Part shown: positions 1 through 12,700 of the stretch, in pieces
Numbering within the stretch: position 1 is the first letter of the stretch
Layout: every line of letters starts with the position of its first letter
Source of the DNA: Polynucleobacter rarus
GTDB lineage: Bacteria > Pseudomonadota > Gammaproteobacteria > Burkholderiales > Burkholderiaceae
Assembly: GCF_003072505.1 (NCBI RefSeq)
Contig: NZ_NTGB01000001.1
Span: forward strand, 129,527 to 193,526
DNA: 64,000 bases
Direction: 5' to 3'
The notes under the pieces: generated by a model
Seen by the model: only the letters and a program-made list of their open reading frames with translations
The model's database searches: none
What the model was told of the DNA's origin: nothing
Made by a program: the position numbers and the translations under genes

Positions 1-2
1 GG

Positions 3-1124
3 TTAGCGATTAGCCTTTTTATTCTGCATGAGTCTTTGCGCTACATTGGGAACGGCAAGATCACTGCTCAAATGTCTTTTCTGACAACATTTGTTTGGAT
101 CCTGATTAATTTATATGGCGCTTATACTGCTAAAAAGGTTGGGAACCAATTTCAAAATCGGCTAATTTTTAATTGTATTAGTGCCATATTTATCGGATCT
201 AGTCTTTTGTATGTCTTTCGGGGGCTAAATATGTTTTTCGAAAAAAGTTATCACGTATTTGATCCACAACTTTATAACTTCATTACTTATTTTTCGATTG
301 CAGTGCTTAGCACCCTTAGGAATCTTATCTATATAAACTTACGTATGCACTTAGGTTTTGCTGAGCATGGCAGATTAAATAATATGAATATGGCGCTAAA
401 TAATGTGGTTGAAGAGCGCGAACGAATGATTGCAGCAATGCTGCAATCCAATAAATCTTCAGCAACTGAAGCGCTCTCTGTTTCAATCGCGCATGAACTT
501 AATCAACCTCTAGGCGCCTCTTTATTGAATATTCAATTTTTAAAAATGCTTGAGAAGTCCGGTGATTTAAAACCTGAATTGGTTGGCCCAATTGTTAATC
601 AGTTAGAGAAAGATACAAAACGATCTAGTGAAGTCATTCGGTCGCTGCGCGCTATTTTTACAAAAGAGAGCAGTTTACCGGAAGTCATTCAAGTACGAGA
701 GCTTGTTGATAATGCTTTGGCAATCTACAAATCAGAATTAATATCAAAAAATATTCAAATTAAGTTAGATTTGACGGGTAACGCAGTATTTCTTTTCAAT
801 AAGGGTCAGTTTTTACAGGTTTTATTAAATCTAATTAATAACGCAATTCAAGCCTTGAGTAATTCAAACTCTGCTCAGAAGTTGATTTCTTTGCATGGTT
901 ATGAAAAAGAATCCCAATACATCTTAGAAATAACTGATAACGGCCCTGGAGTCTCCAAGGATCGACAACCCAATCTTTTCGGTTTATTAAATAGTGATAA
1001 AGCCAATGGAATGGGAGTTGGTTTATGGCTGTCTGCGTATATTATGAGTAATGCTGGTGGGAAAATTATTTACCAAGATGCTACTGGAGGCGGTGCTAAA
1101 TTTATACTAAGTTTTCCGCACTAA
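3..1124 (+). CDS. Membrane sensor histidine kinase (5' end missing)
   Basis: The frame is open to the left edge of the window, so the N-terminus lies outside; the TTG at 36 need not be the true start. The visible part starts with several hydrophobic segments up to about nt 350. A linker rich in Met and Glu follows, then a HisKA/HATPase_c core. The H-box HELNQPL has its phosphorylatable His at codon 492-494. The N-box is NLINNAIQAL, the G1 box DNGPGV and the G2 region GMGVGLWLS. HELNQPLG-type kinases commonly pair with FixJ-like regulators, and one follows 119 nt downstream. The pair probably forms a two-component system. The ligand is unknown. Control of the adjacent adhesin operon is only inferred from position. 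Confidence 0.9.
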   Translation, partial: LAISLFILHESLRYIGNGKITAQMSFLTTFVWILINLYGAYTAKKVGNQFQNRLIFNCISAIFIGSSLLYVFRGLNMFFEKSYHVFDPQLYNFITYFSIAVLSTLRNLIYINLRMHLGFAEHGRLNNMNMALNNVVEERERMIAAMLQSNKSSATEALSVSIAHELNQPLGASLLNIQFLKMLEKSGDLKPELVGPIVNQLEKDTKRSSEVIRSLRAIFTKESSLPEVIQVRELVDNALAIYKSELISKNIQIKLDLTGNAVFLFNKGQFLQVLLNLINNAIQALSNSNSAQKLISLHGYEKESQYILEITDNGPGVSKDRQPNLFGLLNSDKANGMGVGLWLSAYIMSNAGGKIIYQDATGGGAKFILSFPH

Positions 1125-1152
1125 GAAGGTAGTTTGGTAAAATCATCGTTTT

Positions 1153-1176
1153 GACATCCTCTTTTAGTAGGATGTC
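1153..1176. repeat. 8-bp inverted repeat between kinase and regulator genes
   Basis: GACATCCT (1153-1160) and AGGATGTC (1169-1176) form a perfect 8-bp stem with an 8-nt loop, 28 nt after the kinase stop. No clear U-run follows on the plus strand, so it is a weak terminator candidate. Together with the flanking TTGACATCCTC it resembles the ends of IS200/IS605-type elements, but no transposase gene is nearby. It could be attenuating between the two genes or an IS scar. Confidence 0.45.
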
Positions 1177-1243
1177 TGAATCTAAATTCAATTCTCAATA
1201 GTGATTTACCGTAATAGGTGCTTGCAACATATTTTGATTTTCT

Positions 1244-1882
1244 ATGTCTCTCGATACAAGCTATTTGCCAAATAATAATCGATCAAAGCACATCTTCTTA
1301 ATTGACGATGATGAATCAATGCGCATCTCTTTAAAGGGAATTCTCGAGTTTTTAGGCTATCAGGTAAATGTGTTTGAATCTGCAGTTGAATTTCTGAAAA
1401 TTAAAATAGAGGTTGCACCTGCGGTCATCATTACGGATATGCGGATGCCTGATATAAATGGTTTAGAGTTGCAAGCTGAGTTACTAAAACGCGGCAGACA
1501 AATTCCTATTATTTTTATCAGCGGACAGAGCACTTTTCCGCAAACAATTTCTGCCATGAAGCAGGGGGCAATTGAATTTTTAATCAAACCATTTGATAGA
1601 GATCAAATATTATCTGCAGTGGAGCGTGGCTTAGAACAAGATGAAGCTTATATGCAATCTTTTACACAGCGCCTTACTTTAGAAGAAATGTTAAAAAGTT
1701 TGTCCCCTCGTGAACGTGAGGTTTTTGAACTACTTGCTATCGGCTTTAATAATGCGCAATTACAAGAAAAGCTACAAATTGCGCTTCCGACAGCCAAACA
1801 ATACAAATCTGAAGTGATGCGTAAGCTCAATTTAAGCTCCTTAGCGGAACTTATTTCACTAAAAAATCGGGGAGTAGGGTAA
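1244..1882 (+). CDS. FixJ/NarL-type response regulator
   Basis: This is a two-domain DNA-binding response regulator of 212 residues. The receiver domain spans about residues 15-130. It has the acidic pocket DDD at 21-23, the likely phosphoacceptor Asp65 in TDMRMPD, Ser92 and Lys114 in LIKPF. The C-terminal LuxR/GerE helix-turn-helix starts at LSPREREVFELL (about 152-163) and continues to about 205. The second half of the HTH (NNAQLQEKLQIALPTAKQ) deviates from the typical IAxxLxxSxxTVK pattern, so DNA recognition may be unusual. It lies 119 nt after the histidine kinase and about 100 nt before the TpsB gene. That makes it the candidate regulator of the two-partner secretion operon, by position only. 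The start is ATG 1244. Confidence 0.9.
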   Translation: MSLDTSYLPNNNRSKHIFLIDDDESMRISLKGILEFLGYQVNVFESAVEFLKIKIEVAPAVIITDMRMPDINGLELQAELLKRGRQIPIIFISGQSTFPQTISAMKQGAIEFLIKPFDRDQILSAVERGLEQDEAYMQSFTQRLTLEEMLKSLSPREREVFELLAIGFNNAQLQEKLQIALPTAKQYKSEVMRKLNLSSLAELISLKNRGVG

Positions 1883-1980
1883 GTTATTTTGGGTAGGTTG
1901 ATGAATATCATGCGTTCGACTGATATTCAAATCATTATTTTCATAGTCAAATATCGTTTCTATCTAAATCAACATATTTG

Positions 1981-3753
1981 ATGAGTTCGCTAAATACTTC
2001 TGACTGTAATTTTCGAATTACTTCTGGTCCAGTTCGCCACGCGATGGCACTGGCTGTGGGCTTAGTCATGCTCAGTTATGGAACGACCTCCACTGCTCAA
2101 TTAGGTCCCGATGCTGGTGCTTTACAGCAACAGTTGCAACGTGAGGCAGAACGAAATCGCCAACAGCCAAATGTAGAGCAACTAGAACCTAAAAAAGAAC
2201 CTGCTCCTGCAACGGATGTCCAATCTACGGAAAAAATTCAAGTAAATGGTTTTACGGTTACTGGTTTAAGCTTGATTAGTCTTGAAAATGCCCAACTAGC
2301 ATTAAAGAACTTTAATGGCAAAGAACTAACCTTTGCCCAGATTGAAGAGGCTGGAACCGCTATTACCGATTTGTACACAAAAGCTGGTCGTGTAGCTACT
2401 GCCGTGATTCCACCCCAAGAGGTAAGGGACGGAATCATTGAAATTAAGATACTTGAAGGAACAGTAGAGGCAATTACCCTAGACAGTGATTCAGAAAACG
2501 GCCCGTCACGTTTCAATCAAGAGGTTGCTAGAGGATTTATTAAAAACGGTAACGGCATTGGTGAATTTTTGGATTTTCATCAATTACAACGTAGTTTTAT
2601 TTTGTTGAATGAATTACCTGGAGTAAGCGCAGAGGGAGGACTTTCCCCCGGTCAAAAGGATGGTGGCAGTAATATTCAAGTCAAACTCACAGACAAACCC
2701 TTAACGAGCGGTCGTGTCGATATCTCGAATTACGGAGCTGCGAGTACTGGAGTCGCCCAAATAATCGGCGGATTTAATTTGAATGACCCTTTTGGCATAG
2801 GGGATCAAATTGCTCTAGACGTCATTGGTTCTGAGGGGGCAATTTATGGATCTCTGAAGTATTGGCTGCCCGTCGGTTACGACGGATGGCGGTTTGGCAT
2901 TGGTGGTTCCTCACTGAGTTATAAAGGTTTAGAAAGTTTTTCAGCAACTTCAACCAATGGTAATGCCTCAACCTACGGAGTTTACGCTACCTATGCGCTT
3001 GAACGAGATAGTTCAGGCAGCCAAAATTTAAATTTTGGCCTAGAAAATCGTGATTACCTGAACTACGTCAAGAGTTTAGAGGCCAGTAAATATAGTATTA
3101 CCAGTTTTACAATGGGGTGGTCTGGTTCAAAAATGTTGGGTAAAGATAATCTTAACTATTCCGTCAATGCCACAATTGGTAATCTAGTGATTCGTAATAC
3201 GCAACAACTGCAGTCTGATCAATCGCCAACCGGTCCATTTACGGCTGGTACTTATGAGAAATTAAACGTCTACCTAGGTTATTTGAGTCCTATCCCGATT
3301 GATATGACTAGTGTTTTGCTTTCATTTAATGGTCAAATTTCCGGTCGTAACTTGAACTCTTCCGAACAAATATACTTAGGCGGTCCTTATGGTGTTCGTG
3401 CATACCCGATTGCTCAGAGTGGCGGAGCGCAAGGTCTAGTTGCTTCAGCAGAGATTATCCATACTTATCCCAGTCAACTTCAGGTCAGTACCTTTTTCGA
3501 CCTTGGATTGGTGCAACAATATTTAACTCAGTGGAGTCCAACTCTACAAGGCTTAACCAATGCAGATAATGTTTACGCAGTTTATGCTGCAGGATTTGGG
3601 GCAAAGTACAACTACCAAAATTTTCAGCTGCAGGGCTCTTTAGCATTTCGCGTAGGACAAAATCCGCTGTACAATTCCGACGGTTCACAGTTAAACACTG
3701 ACAATCAGTACAGAAGTGTGCAGGCATGGATCAAGGGCAACTATTTTTTCTAA
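1981..3753 (+). CDS. TpsB two-partner secretion transporter (ShlB/FhaC/HecB family)
   Basis: This outer-membrane Omp85-superfamily channel should export the TpsA protein encoded just downstream. I chose ATG 1981 over the TTG one codon earlier. A hydrophobic stretch near residues 20-40, ending TSTAQ, fits a long signal peptide. A Gln/Glu-rich linker follows (about 45-75), then a POTRA_2-like segment (about 85-175) starting IQVNGFTVTG. The rest is a 16-strand-type barrel with the conserved LGGPYGVRAYP region, which corresponds to the family's LGG..SVRGY motif on loop L6. The C-terminus ends in the aromatic residues YFF, as expected for outer-membrane barrels. The length of 590 residues is normal for TpsB. 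It sits 12 nt before tpsA, so the two are almost certainly co-transcribed. Confidence 0.93.
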   Translation: MSSLNTSDCNFRITSGPVRHAMALAVGLVMLSYGTTSTAQLGPDAGALQQQLQREAERNRQQPNVEQLEPKKEPAPATDVQSTEKIQVNGFTVTGLSLISLENAQLALKNFNGKELTFAQIEEAGTAITDLYTKAGRVATAVIPPQEVRDGIIEIKILEGTVEAITLDSDSENGPSRFNQEVARGFIKNGNGIGEFLDFHQLQRSFILLNELPGVSAEGGLSPGQKDGGSNIQVKLTDKPLTSGRVDISNYGAASTGVAQIIGGFNLNDPFGIGDQIALDVIGSEGAIYGSLKYWLPVGYDGWRFGIGGSSLSYKGLESFSATSTNGNASTYGVYATYALERDSSGSQNLNFGLENRDYLNYVKSLEASKYSITSFTMGWSGSKMLGKDNLNYSVNATIGNLVIRNTQQLQSDQSPTGPFTAGTYEKLNVYLGYLSPIPIDMTSVLLSFNGQISGRNLNSSEQIYLGGPYGVRAYPIAQSGGAQGLVASAEIIHTYPSQLQVSTFFDLGLVQQYLTQWSPTLQGLTNADNVYAVYAAGFGAKYNYQNFQLQGSLAFRVGQNPLYNSDGSQLNTDNQYRSVQAWIKGNYFF

Positions 3754-3765
3754 CTAAAACATCAA

Positions 3766-6700
3766 GTGAAATTTAGAGCGAACTTCCCAAAAAATAAAAC
3801 CCCAATCCAAGCCGCCCTAATAAGTATAATTTTTATAACTAATTTTAGTTTTGCTGTAACAAACAATGTATTGCCAAACAACTCTCTGCCAACAGGTGGG
3901 GTCGTCAATGCAGGGGTTGCAACCATCAACCAGTCCCAAAATACCTTAAATATTAATCAATCATCGCAAAATGCAGTGATTGGATGGAAAACTTTTAACG
4001 TTGGATCGAACGCTACCGTTAACTTTAACCAACCGAGTGCAAGTTCTGCTACCTTAAACGTCGTAAATGGTTCTTCAAAATCCATGATTGATGGAGCAGT
4101 TAATGCAAATGGTCAGGTGATATTTAGTAATCAAAATGGCGTTGTATTTGGAAAAAATGCTGAGGTTAATGTCGGCGGTATGGTTGCTACCACCATGAAT
4201 ATTAATCAGGATGAATTTATGGCCGGGAATATGAAGCAAACATATTCTGGAAATAGTAATAGTTCAGCTAAAGTGATTAATAAAGGAAAAATTACTGGTA
4301 ATAATATTAATAGTTATATTGCATTAATGGCGCCTGAAGTAAAAAATGAAGGTGTTATTAGTGCAACATTATCTGGTGCAAATGCAATCGCATTAGTTTC
4401 AGGTCAAAAAGTGACATTAACTTTTCATGATCAGCAGTTAATTAATGTTTACGTAGATGCTTCTAGTATTAATTCCTTGATTCAAAATAAGAGATTAATC
4501 CAAGTTGATGGTGGAAATATTATTATTGCTGCAAATTCTGCCCAAGCTCTTAGAAACTCCGTAGTACAAAATTCAGGGACTATTTCTGCTTCCGGAATTA
4601 ATAAAGAGGGTGGAGTAATTACTTTAGTAGGTAATAAAGTGGTTCAAGCAGGTATTATTGAGTCAAATTCAGCTTCTTCAACTGGTGGTCAGGTAAATAT
4701 AACAGGTAATGAGATTAATTTAACAAGTCAATCTCAAACCACGGCTACCGGAACATTAGGTGGTGGGGAGATTTTAATTGGAAAATCAAATAATAATTCA
4801 CCATTAACTCAAGTTAATGCCAAAAAAGTAAATATTGATAAAGGGGCAATAGTAGATGTATCCGCTACAAAAAATGGCAATGGCGGCGTTATTCAAGTTT
4901 GGTCTGAGCAGACAACGGTAGTAGCAGGTAAATTCTACGCAAAAGGTGGCTTACTTTCAGGTAATGGCGGCACTATTGATACAAGTTCTGCAGGCAAAGT
5001 AAGCTACGGAACTGGGTTGATAGTAGATACAACTGCACCAAAAGGAAAGATTGGTAACTGGATTACCGATCCCCTTGAGATAACCATTGACCAAACTGCT
5101 GCTTTAGTTATATCAAATGCACTAAAAACAACCAATGTTACCTTGGATGCCACCCTTTCCTCGTGCGGTGGGTTCGGTTCATGCGTGCAAAGTAGTGTTC
5201 CCACAATTAGTTTTTTAGCTGGCGCTGATATCTTTTCTCAGAACCAACTGACTTCCTTGTCACTCAATGCGGTAGGAGGTTCTATCAACATTAACAACAA
5301 TATTACTGCCGGTGCAGTGTATGCCGTGGCGCAAGCGATTAATGTAAATGGTTCGATTAATACCAACGGTGGTACTAATTCAAGTATATATTTAGCAGGC
5401 GCTATCATTAATCTTTTAGGTAATATCAATAGTAATGGCAGTAGTAATAATAGTGGTTCCAGTAATTCAAATTCAAGCACATTAAATGCAGCAAACACAA
5501 GTACTCGTAATAATCGTCGTAATGGTCAAAGTGGTTTAAATTCAGATAATACTATTTATACTTCTAATGGAGGTAATATTAATATTATTTCTACTGGAGA
5601 TATTAATATAGGTTCTAATGCTTATATTTCTGCAAATGGTATTAATGGTGGAACAATAAATATTATTTCGATATCTGGTAATGTAAATAATAATGGCATT
5701 ATTGATTCGATTGGTAAGATAAATAATGGCGGAAATATTACTATTGTCGGTAAAACCCTAACCGAGATTATTGGGGCTTTAATTAGCTCTGAGGGTTTAT
5801 CTCAAGGTGGAGTCATTAATTTAGGGCAGATTAATAATCTCAGTAATGGCTCTACTTTAGCACCCCCAGCAACTGCTCCTCCATCATTAATATCTTTTAT
5901 TAATAACGCAGTTGTAACAGCAGTAGATTCAAATAACAGTATTACTTCAAGTAACATTATCTTAGATAGCCAAAGCGCTATTTATTCACCAAACGGCAAT
6001 ATCGTAGTTTTCGGTGAAAAAATCCAAATTAATAATTCAACACTAGTTGCCCAAAATGGTGATATCACTATTGGTCGACCAATATATGGTTATGGTGCAC
6101 TGGCAAAAATTGCTTCAGTTAGTAATTCAACTTTGACTGCAAATCGTGTTGAAACTTCCGCCGATTTATTGGGTACTCAACTTAATACGGTAGTTGCAAA
6201 CCAATGGTTGCTTGATCCAACCAATATTACTATTACGGCCTCTGCTTCAACTTCAGGTTCACTAGCATCCGCACTGGCTACAGCTGGAGTCTCCAACATT
6301 AGCACAGCAGATATTAAAGCTGCAGTAGATGCAGGTGGCACTGTCAATGTGGTTGCGACTGGAACTATTACCCAAAGTGGCGCACTTGCTTTTGCTCCAG
6401 CTTCTGGAGTTACAGGTACCCTGATCTTAGAAAATAGTGCAACTCAAGCTCAGAATATTACTTTATCGGGTGGAATCACATCTTCCGGAGCCGGCACGGT
6501 TAATCTAAAAGTATTAGCTGGTGGTCAAGCAATTAGTAGTGGTGCTATTAGTTCAAGTAGCGGTCCAATTAATGTGACGATGCAATCCTTCTATTCAGGT
6601 AATACAACCGGTACGATTCTGGGCAGTAATATTTATATCTCCGGTTCAATTACTACAAAAGGCGGAAATTTATTACTTGATGCTACGGGCGGGACAATTT

Positions 6701-9700
6701 CTGGTTCAACCATAACGCCTGGCCTCATTACAAATGGTGGAATTACAACAGGTGGTTCTATTACCCTGAGTACAACTACTGATGGTCTCGCGGTGGGTGC
6801 AGCTACCACAGGTGGAAACTTTGCAGCTGCAGGCAGTCGCAGTTTAGGGACTGGAGCTGGAGCATTTGAGCTTGGCGCAATTGCACCCTTGAATGTTGGC
6901 GGTACTGCAACAATTAATATTAGCACAAGTGGTACAGCAGTAATGGGCTTTATTACCGGCGGGAATGTTACAACATCCCCAATTACATCCTATGGCAATT
7001 TATCGATTACCGCCACAAACACTACCGCCTCCTTAGCCACGGCAACAGGCATGATAAAAATTCAATCAGCATTAACTTCTTATGCTGGGTCGGTAACACT
7101 TAATACAACCGGAAGCGGAGCATCCTTAACATATGGTGTAGATGCAACTGCCGCCATTTCAGGGGCGTCCGGAGTTTCAATTACCAACAACAATTTAATT
7201 GGGATTGGAGTGAATACATCAGCCCTAGGCACCATTACCAGTGCAAATGGAACCGTTAACATTACTAGTACTACTACCGGTTCCGGAATTTTGGCTGTCA
7301 ATTTGGCCGGCTTGATTACTGCACCACAAGTATTAATTACAGCTACAAATAATACCGCAGGTGGTACTGGCGCAACTGTAACTGGAGGCATTACCATTAG
7401 TGCTAATAAGAATGGAGCGTCTAATACATTTACTTCGGTCGGAAATGCTTTAGCAATTACATCTACCGTTGGCACATCGGGTCAAGCCGGTGGTATTAGT
7501 GTATCGACTGGTGCAATAACGAATAATTCGAACGGAGGTAACGTCAGTTTCGTTACTAACGGTGACATCACAGCAACTGCAGCAATCAACTTTGCAACTG
7601 CAAATACCACCAATCATGCTCAGACAATAACTTACGATACGACTTCAGGTAATTTAAATAGTAAGATCATTACTGGTGCTTTTACCTTCAACTCGACTGG
7701 AGATACGAGTCCAGTTAATTATGTACAGAAATCGAATGGTTCAGCACTAACGATTGGTGCGACCTCTGTTTCAGGTAGTATCTTGGTTGATAATACCAAC
7801 AGTGGAACTACTTTAGCTGCCAATGCAACCACTGGTACAGCATTGACAGTGAATGGTGCTTTATCATCAGGCGGCCTACTATTAGGTGGTGATGCAATCG
7901 TTTTAAAAGCCATTGCTGGCACTGCTGGTATTGGCATTAATGACGCCGCAGCTAATGATAGTCTAACTGCATCCGTTGGAAATATTTCATTAAACACAAC
8001 CACCTCTACAGGTGCTGGAATTACATTTAGCAGTCCGATTACAGCGACCACCGGAAATGTCAGCATAACGGGTACATCGACCACCGGTGCAACCATTGCA
8101 ACAACAGGCTTAATGACCGCAAACTCTATTACTGTTTCGGGAACAGGTACAACTGCTGCAACGGTCGTATCTTTAGGTGCCATGACGATTAATGCCGGTG
8201 GCGGTAATATTTCAGTGACTGGCAATGATAGTGCCGCTGGAGCAACTACTGGTATTACGCAAACGGGTGCTATTACTGACAATGCAAATGGCGGCAACAT
8301 CAGTTTTGTTTCTAATAACAAAATTGCTCAGGCTGGTGCTATTACATTAGTTGCAAATACTAGCGGAACCGCTTCATCAATTACTTTTAACACAACCAGT
8401 GGCAACTACCTATCAACCTTAGTGAATGGTGCTATCACCATTAGTGGTTCTAGTACGAGTCCAATTAACTTTATTGCTCTATCAAACGGAGCACCGATTA
8501 CCCCCGGCGCGATTACGATGCCTGGGTATATTCGTATAGATAATACTTGCTACGGTTGTACTACTGCAGGCGTTTCTGATTTAACGGCAACAAATGTGAT
8601 AGCGACCCCAACACCAAATGCTACTACCTCGAGTGCGATTACCCTAGGTGGTAATTTAACTTCAGGGGTTGGTATTTATCTGAACGGGATTAACTCAGGT
8701 ACCGCGGTTGTCGTTTCATTGGGCGCTTTTAACTTAACGGTTACTAGTGCTGCATCTTTCCCAACAGCTGATGTTGCAGCAATTTCAGTCATTGCTAACC
8801 ACAAAACTTCTAATGCGGGGAATCCCGGAATCTCCTCCACGGGAACGGTTGCCATTCAATCTAGTGGTGGAGATTTGCTATTCCAATCCAACGGTGATAT
8901 TTCTCTTACCGGTGCACTGAATTTAGCGGCTAATAATACGAATCACGCTCAGAGTATTAAATACGACACGACAAGTGGGAACGGTAACAGTGCAATCACA
9001 ATTCAATCCATTAGCTCGCAAGGCGCTTCGATTACCTCGCCAGTTAATGTAACCATTCTGTCTAATTCCACGATCACCATTAATGGCAGCATTATTCAAA
9101 ATGCACCAGGAACAGCTGCAGCTCCGATTAATATTTTGGCTGAGTCTTTTTATACAGCGAATACCTATGCAAACTTTTACGCCTTTGTAAACGGCAGTAA
9201 TAACATTGATGCAGGTAAAGGTCAAAATGCCCAGTTTATTACTCGGGGTGGTTACGTAGTGCTCGATGGAACAGGTGGAACCATCAGTGGCTTAGGCACT
9301 GCTGGTATTACTAATACGATGGGTTCCATTCAAAATGGTATCGTGTGGACTCACAATAATTTACAAATTAATACAACGAATGATGGTTTGGCAGTAAGTG
9401 CTTCAACAACTGGTGGTGGTAATGTGATACTCACTACGAGTAGAAGTACCAATACCATGATTCCAGGCAATATGGACTATGGTGCATGGGAGCCTGGTGC
9501 AAATCAAGTTATCAATGCCGGCGGCACTTTCACAGCTAATATTCGCGTGATAGGCCCAACGGGTATTGCCTATACACCTGGCGGATTCGCAATAAATTCG
9601 CCAATTAATGCCTTGGGCGATATTACCTTAACCACTTTTGGCACAGGTGGTGCTTCTTTAAATACCCCAGCTATTTATTTAACCTCACCATTTACTAGCT

Positions 9701-12700
9701 ATTCAGGTAGTGTCAATTTAACGAGTTCTTTAGTGACTCCACAACTCAGTATTAAAGTGGGTGCAGCAATCTCAGCAGCTACCGGTGTTACTTTAACCTC
9801 GAGTGGTGGTACGAATATTGGTGTGTCATCAGTTGCTGGTGGAACCATTACGACTACTGGTGGAGTCGTGAATATTGTTTCTACAAATTCCACAACAGTG
9901 TACGGCGTTTCAATTGCAGCCTTAATTACTGCTCCAAAAGTAGTCATTACAGCAACCAATCCTAACCTAACGGGTGAAGGTATTAATATAACGGGCGGCA
10001 TTACGATTAGTGCCTTGGATGCTGGTTTACCAAATACTTTTGCAACTGCTGCTGATGCTTTGACATTGACCTCCACCGTTGGAACAAGTTGTATCACTGG
10101 CGGTATCAATGTAACGACGGGCGCTATTACCAATAATTCGAACGGTGGTAACGTCAGTTACGTTACTAACGGTGATATTAATTCTGTCGCTGCGATTAGC
10201 TTTGCAACAGCAAATACCACTAACCACGCTCAGACAATAACTTACGATACGACTTCAGGTAATGTAAATAGTAAGATCATTACTGGTGCTTTTACCTTTA
10301 ACTCGAATGGAGATACGAGTCCAGTTAATTATGTACAGAAATCGAATGGCTCAGCTTTGACGATTGGTGCTACTTATGTGTCCGGAAGTATCTTGGTTGA
10401 TAACACGAATGGTGGAACTACTTTAGCTGCCAATGCAACCACCGGTACTGCAGTGACTGTGAATGGTGCTTTATCGTCCGGTGGTTTACTATTAGGTAGT
10501 GATGCAATAACTTTAAAAGCAATAGCAGGTACTGGTGGTATTGGTATTAATGACGCCGCAACAACATACTCATTAACTGCCCCAATTGGTAATATTAGCC
10601 TTACCTCTACAACTTCTACTGGTGCGGGTATTACTTATGCTAGCCCAATCACCGCTACCTCTGGTTCTGTCAGCATTACCGGCACTTCAACGACTGGAGC
10701 CACCATTGCTGCAACTGGTGCGATAACCGGTTTAGGTATTATGGTGAACGGTACTGCTACAACTGCCACAACCATCACGAGCTTAGGTGTGATGACTGTG
10801 AACGGACTTTACGTCTCGGGTACAGTTTCGGCACCAAGTTTTATTTCTAATACGAGTGGCACCTACATTGGCACGATTGCGACACTACCAACTTTGACCT
10901 CCGCTGCGATTGCTGGAACGAATGCAGGGCTCACAGGTAATATTCAATCAGCCACAGTGGTGTATGCCGTGGCTGGTAATACTGCTACGAATGCGAACTA
11001 TTTATTAGGTTGGGGTGCGGCAACTGCGCCTTTGACAAGAATAGTGCAGTTAAATCTTCAGATCATTGGTGGTCAATTAATTGCAACTGAGACTGGAGCT
11101 AAAACAAGTACTACGGCATTAACTACTGGTGCTGGTACGAACATTAATACCTTGTGGACTGGCGGTACTGTTGCTACTACGCAGTCAACTTCTCTAGTAA
11201 CTGCTGGATACGGAATTGCTAATCTTGGTTTTAGTGGTTCGCCTGTATTTACGAATACTGCAAGCGGAGGTCTAGTTGTGAGTGGTACTGGAACTGCTGG
11301 TGGCAATACAGGCATTACGCAAACTGGTGTCATCTCACAAAATGTGAGTGGCGGAAATATTACATTCACATCTAATAACAAAATTGCTCAAGCGGGAGCG
11401 ATAACTTTAGTTCCTAATACTTCTGGTGTAGGTTCAACGATTACTTATGACACAACTAGCGGTAATCTAAATAGTACTATTGCTACAGGTGCATTGGGTA
11501 TTGGGGCTGGAACTAGTTCATCGGCCATTAATTATGTTCTGAAATCATCTGGCTCAGCTTTAAACATCAGTGCTACCAACGTTCCAGGTTATATCCTAGT
11601 GGACAACACCAATGGTGGAGTCACTTTAGCTGCGAATGCAACAACTGGTACAGCAATCACGGTTAGCGGCGCATTAACATCTGGAGCCTTAGCAGGTTCT
11701 AATGCAATTACGCTGAAGGCAATCGCTGGCACTGCTGGTATTGGCATTAATGACGCCGCAGCTAATGATAGTCTAACTGCATCCGTTGGAAATATTTCAT
11801 TAAACACAACCACCTCTACAGGTGCTGGCATTACATTTAGCAGTCCGATTACAGCGACCACCGGAAATGTCAGCATAACGGGTACATCGACCACCGGTAC
11901 AACCATTGCAACAACAGGCTTAATTACCGCAAACTCTATTACTGTTTCGGGAACAGGTACAACTGCTGCAACGGTCGTATCTTTAGGTGCCATGACGATT
12001 AATTCAGGCGGTGGTAATATTTCTGTGACAGGTAATGATAGTACTGCTGGAGCTACTACCGGTATTACGCAAACGGGTGCTATTACTGACAATGCAAATG
12101 GCGGCAACATTAGTTTTGTTTCTAATAACGCCATTAATCAAACAGGCGCAATAACAGTCGCAGCCAATACAAGTGGCAATCTATCTAGCATTACTTACGA
12201 TACTACCAGCGGAAACAAAAACTCTACAATTACTTCAGGGGCCCTGACCTTAACAGGTGGTGTGGCTGCATCTAATACTGCAATTAACTATATCGTAAAA
12301 GCATCTGGCGGAGCAATAACTGTTCCAGCTACAGTAACAATGCCGGGCTATATTCTTTTGGATAATACCTATGGTGGAACAGCAGGATCAGGCGGAACTC
12401 CCTCAACTGGTTTTATTACTCTAACAAACGCATCAACTGTCTCGACAACCGCTACTGCTATCTTGGTTAATGGAAGCCTTTCATCTGGATTGTATGCTGG
12501 GACGAATGCTATTACGATTAATGCAGTAAATAGTGCTTCACCTGCGACCTCGCTTGATGCGTTTCTCATGACCGGAACTTCAACCATTACTGCGACAACT
12601 GGCAATATCAATATCACTGGTTTATCAACCCAAAACAATGGTATGAGTATTTATGGTGGTTTAAAGACTTTAGCTGGTGACGTTAACCTAATCGGTGTTA

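Noticed and set aside
7719..8321. Long antisense reading frame (200 codons) inside the adhesin gene, and a similar one at 11589-12134.
   Set aside because: They mirror the repeated Thr/Gly/Ala codons of the sense gene, occur at both copies of the same repeat, and give low-complexity Val/Ala/Pro-rich sequence with no recognisable domain. The sense gene is complete and coherent.
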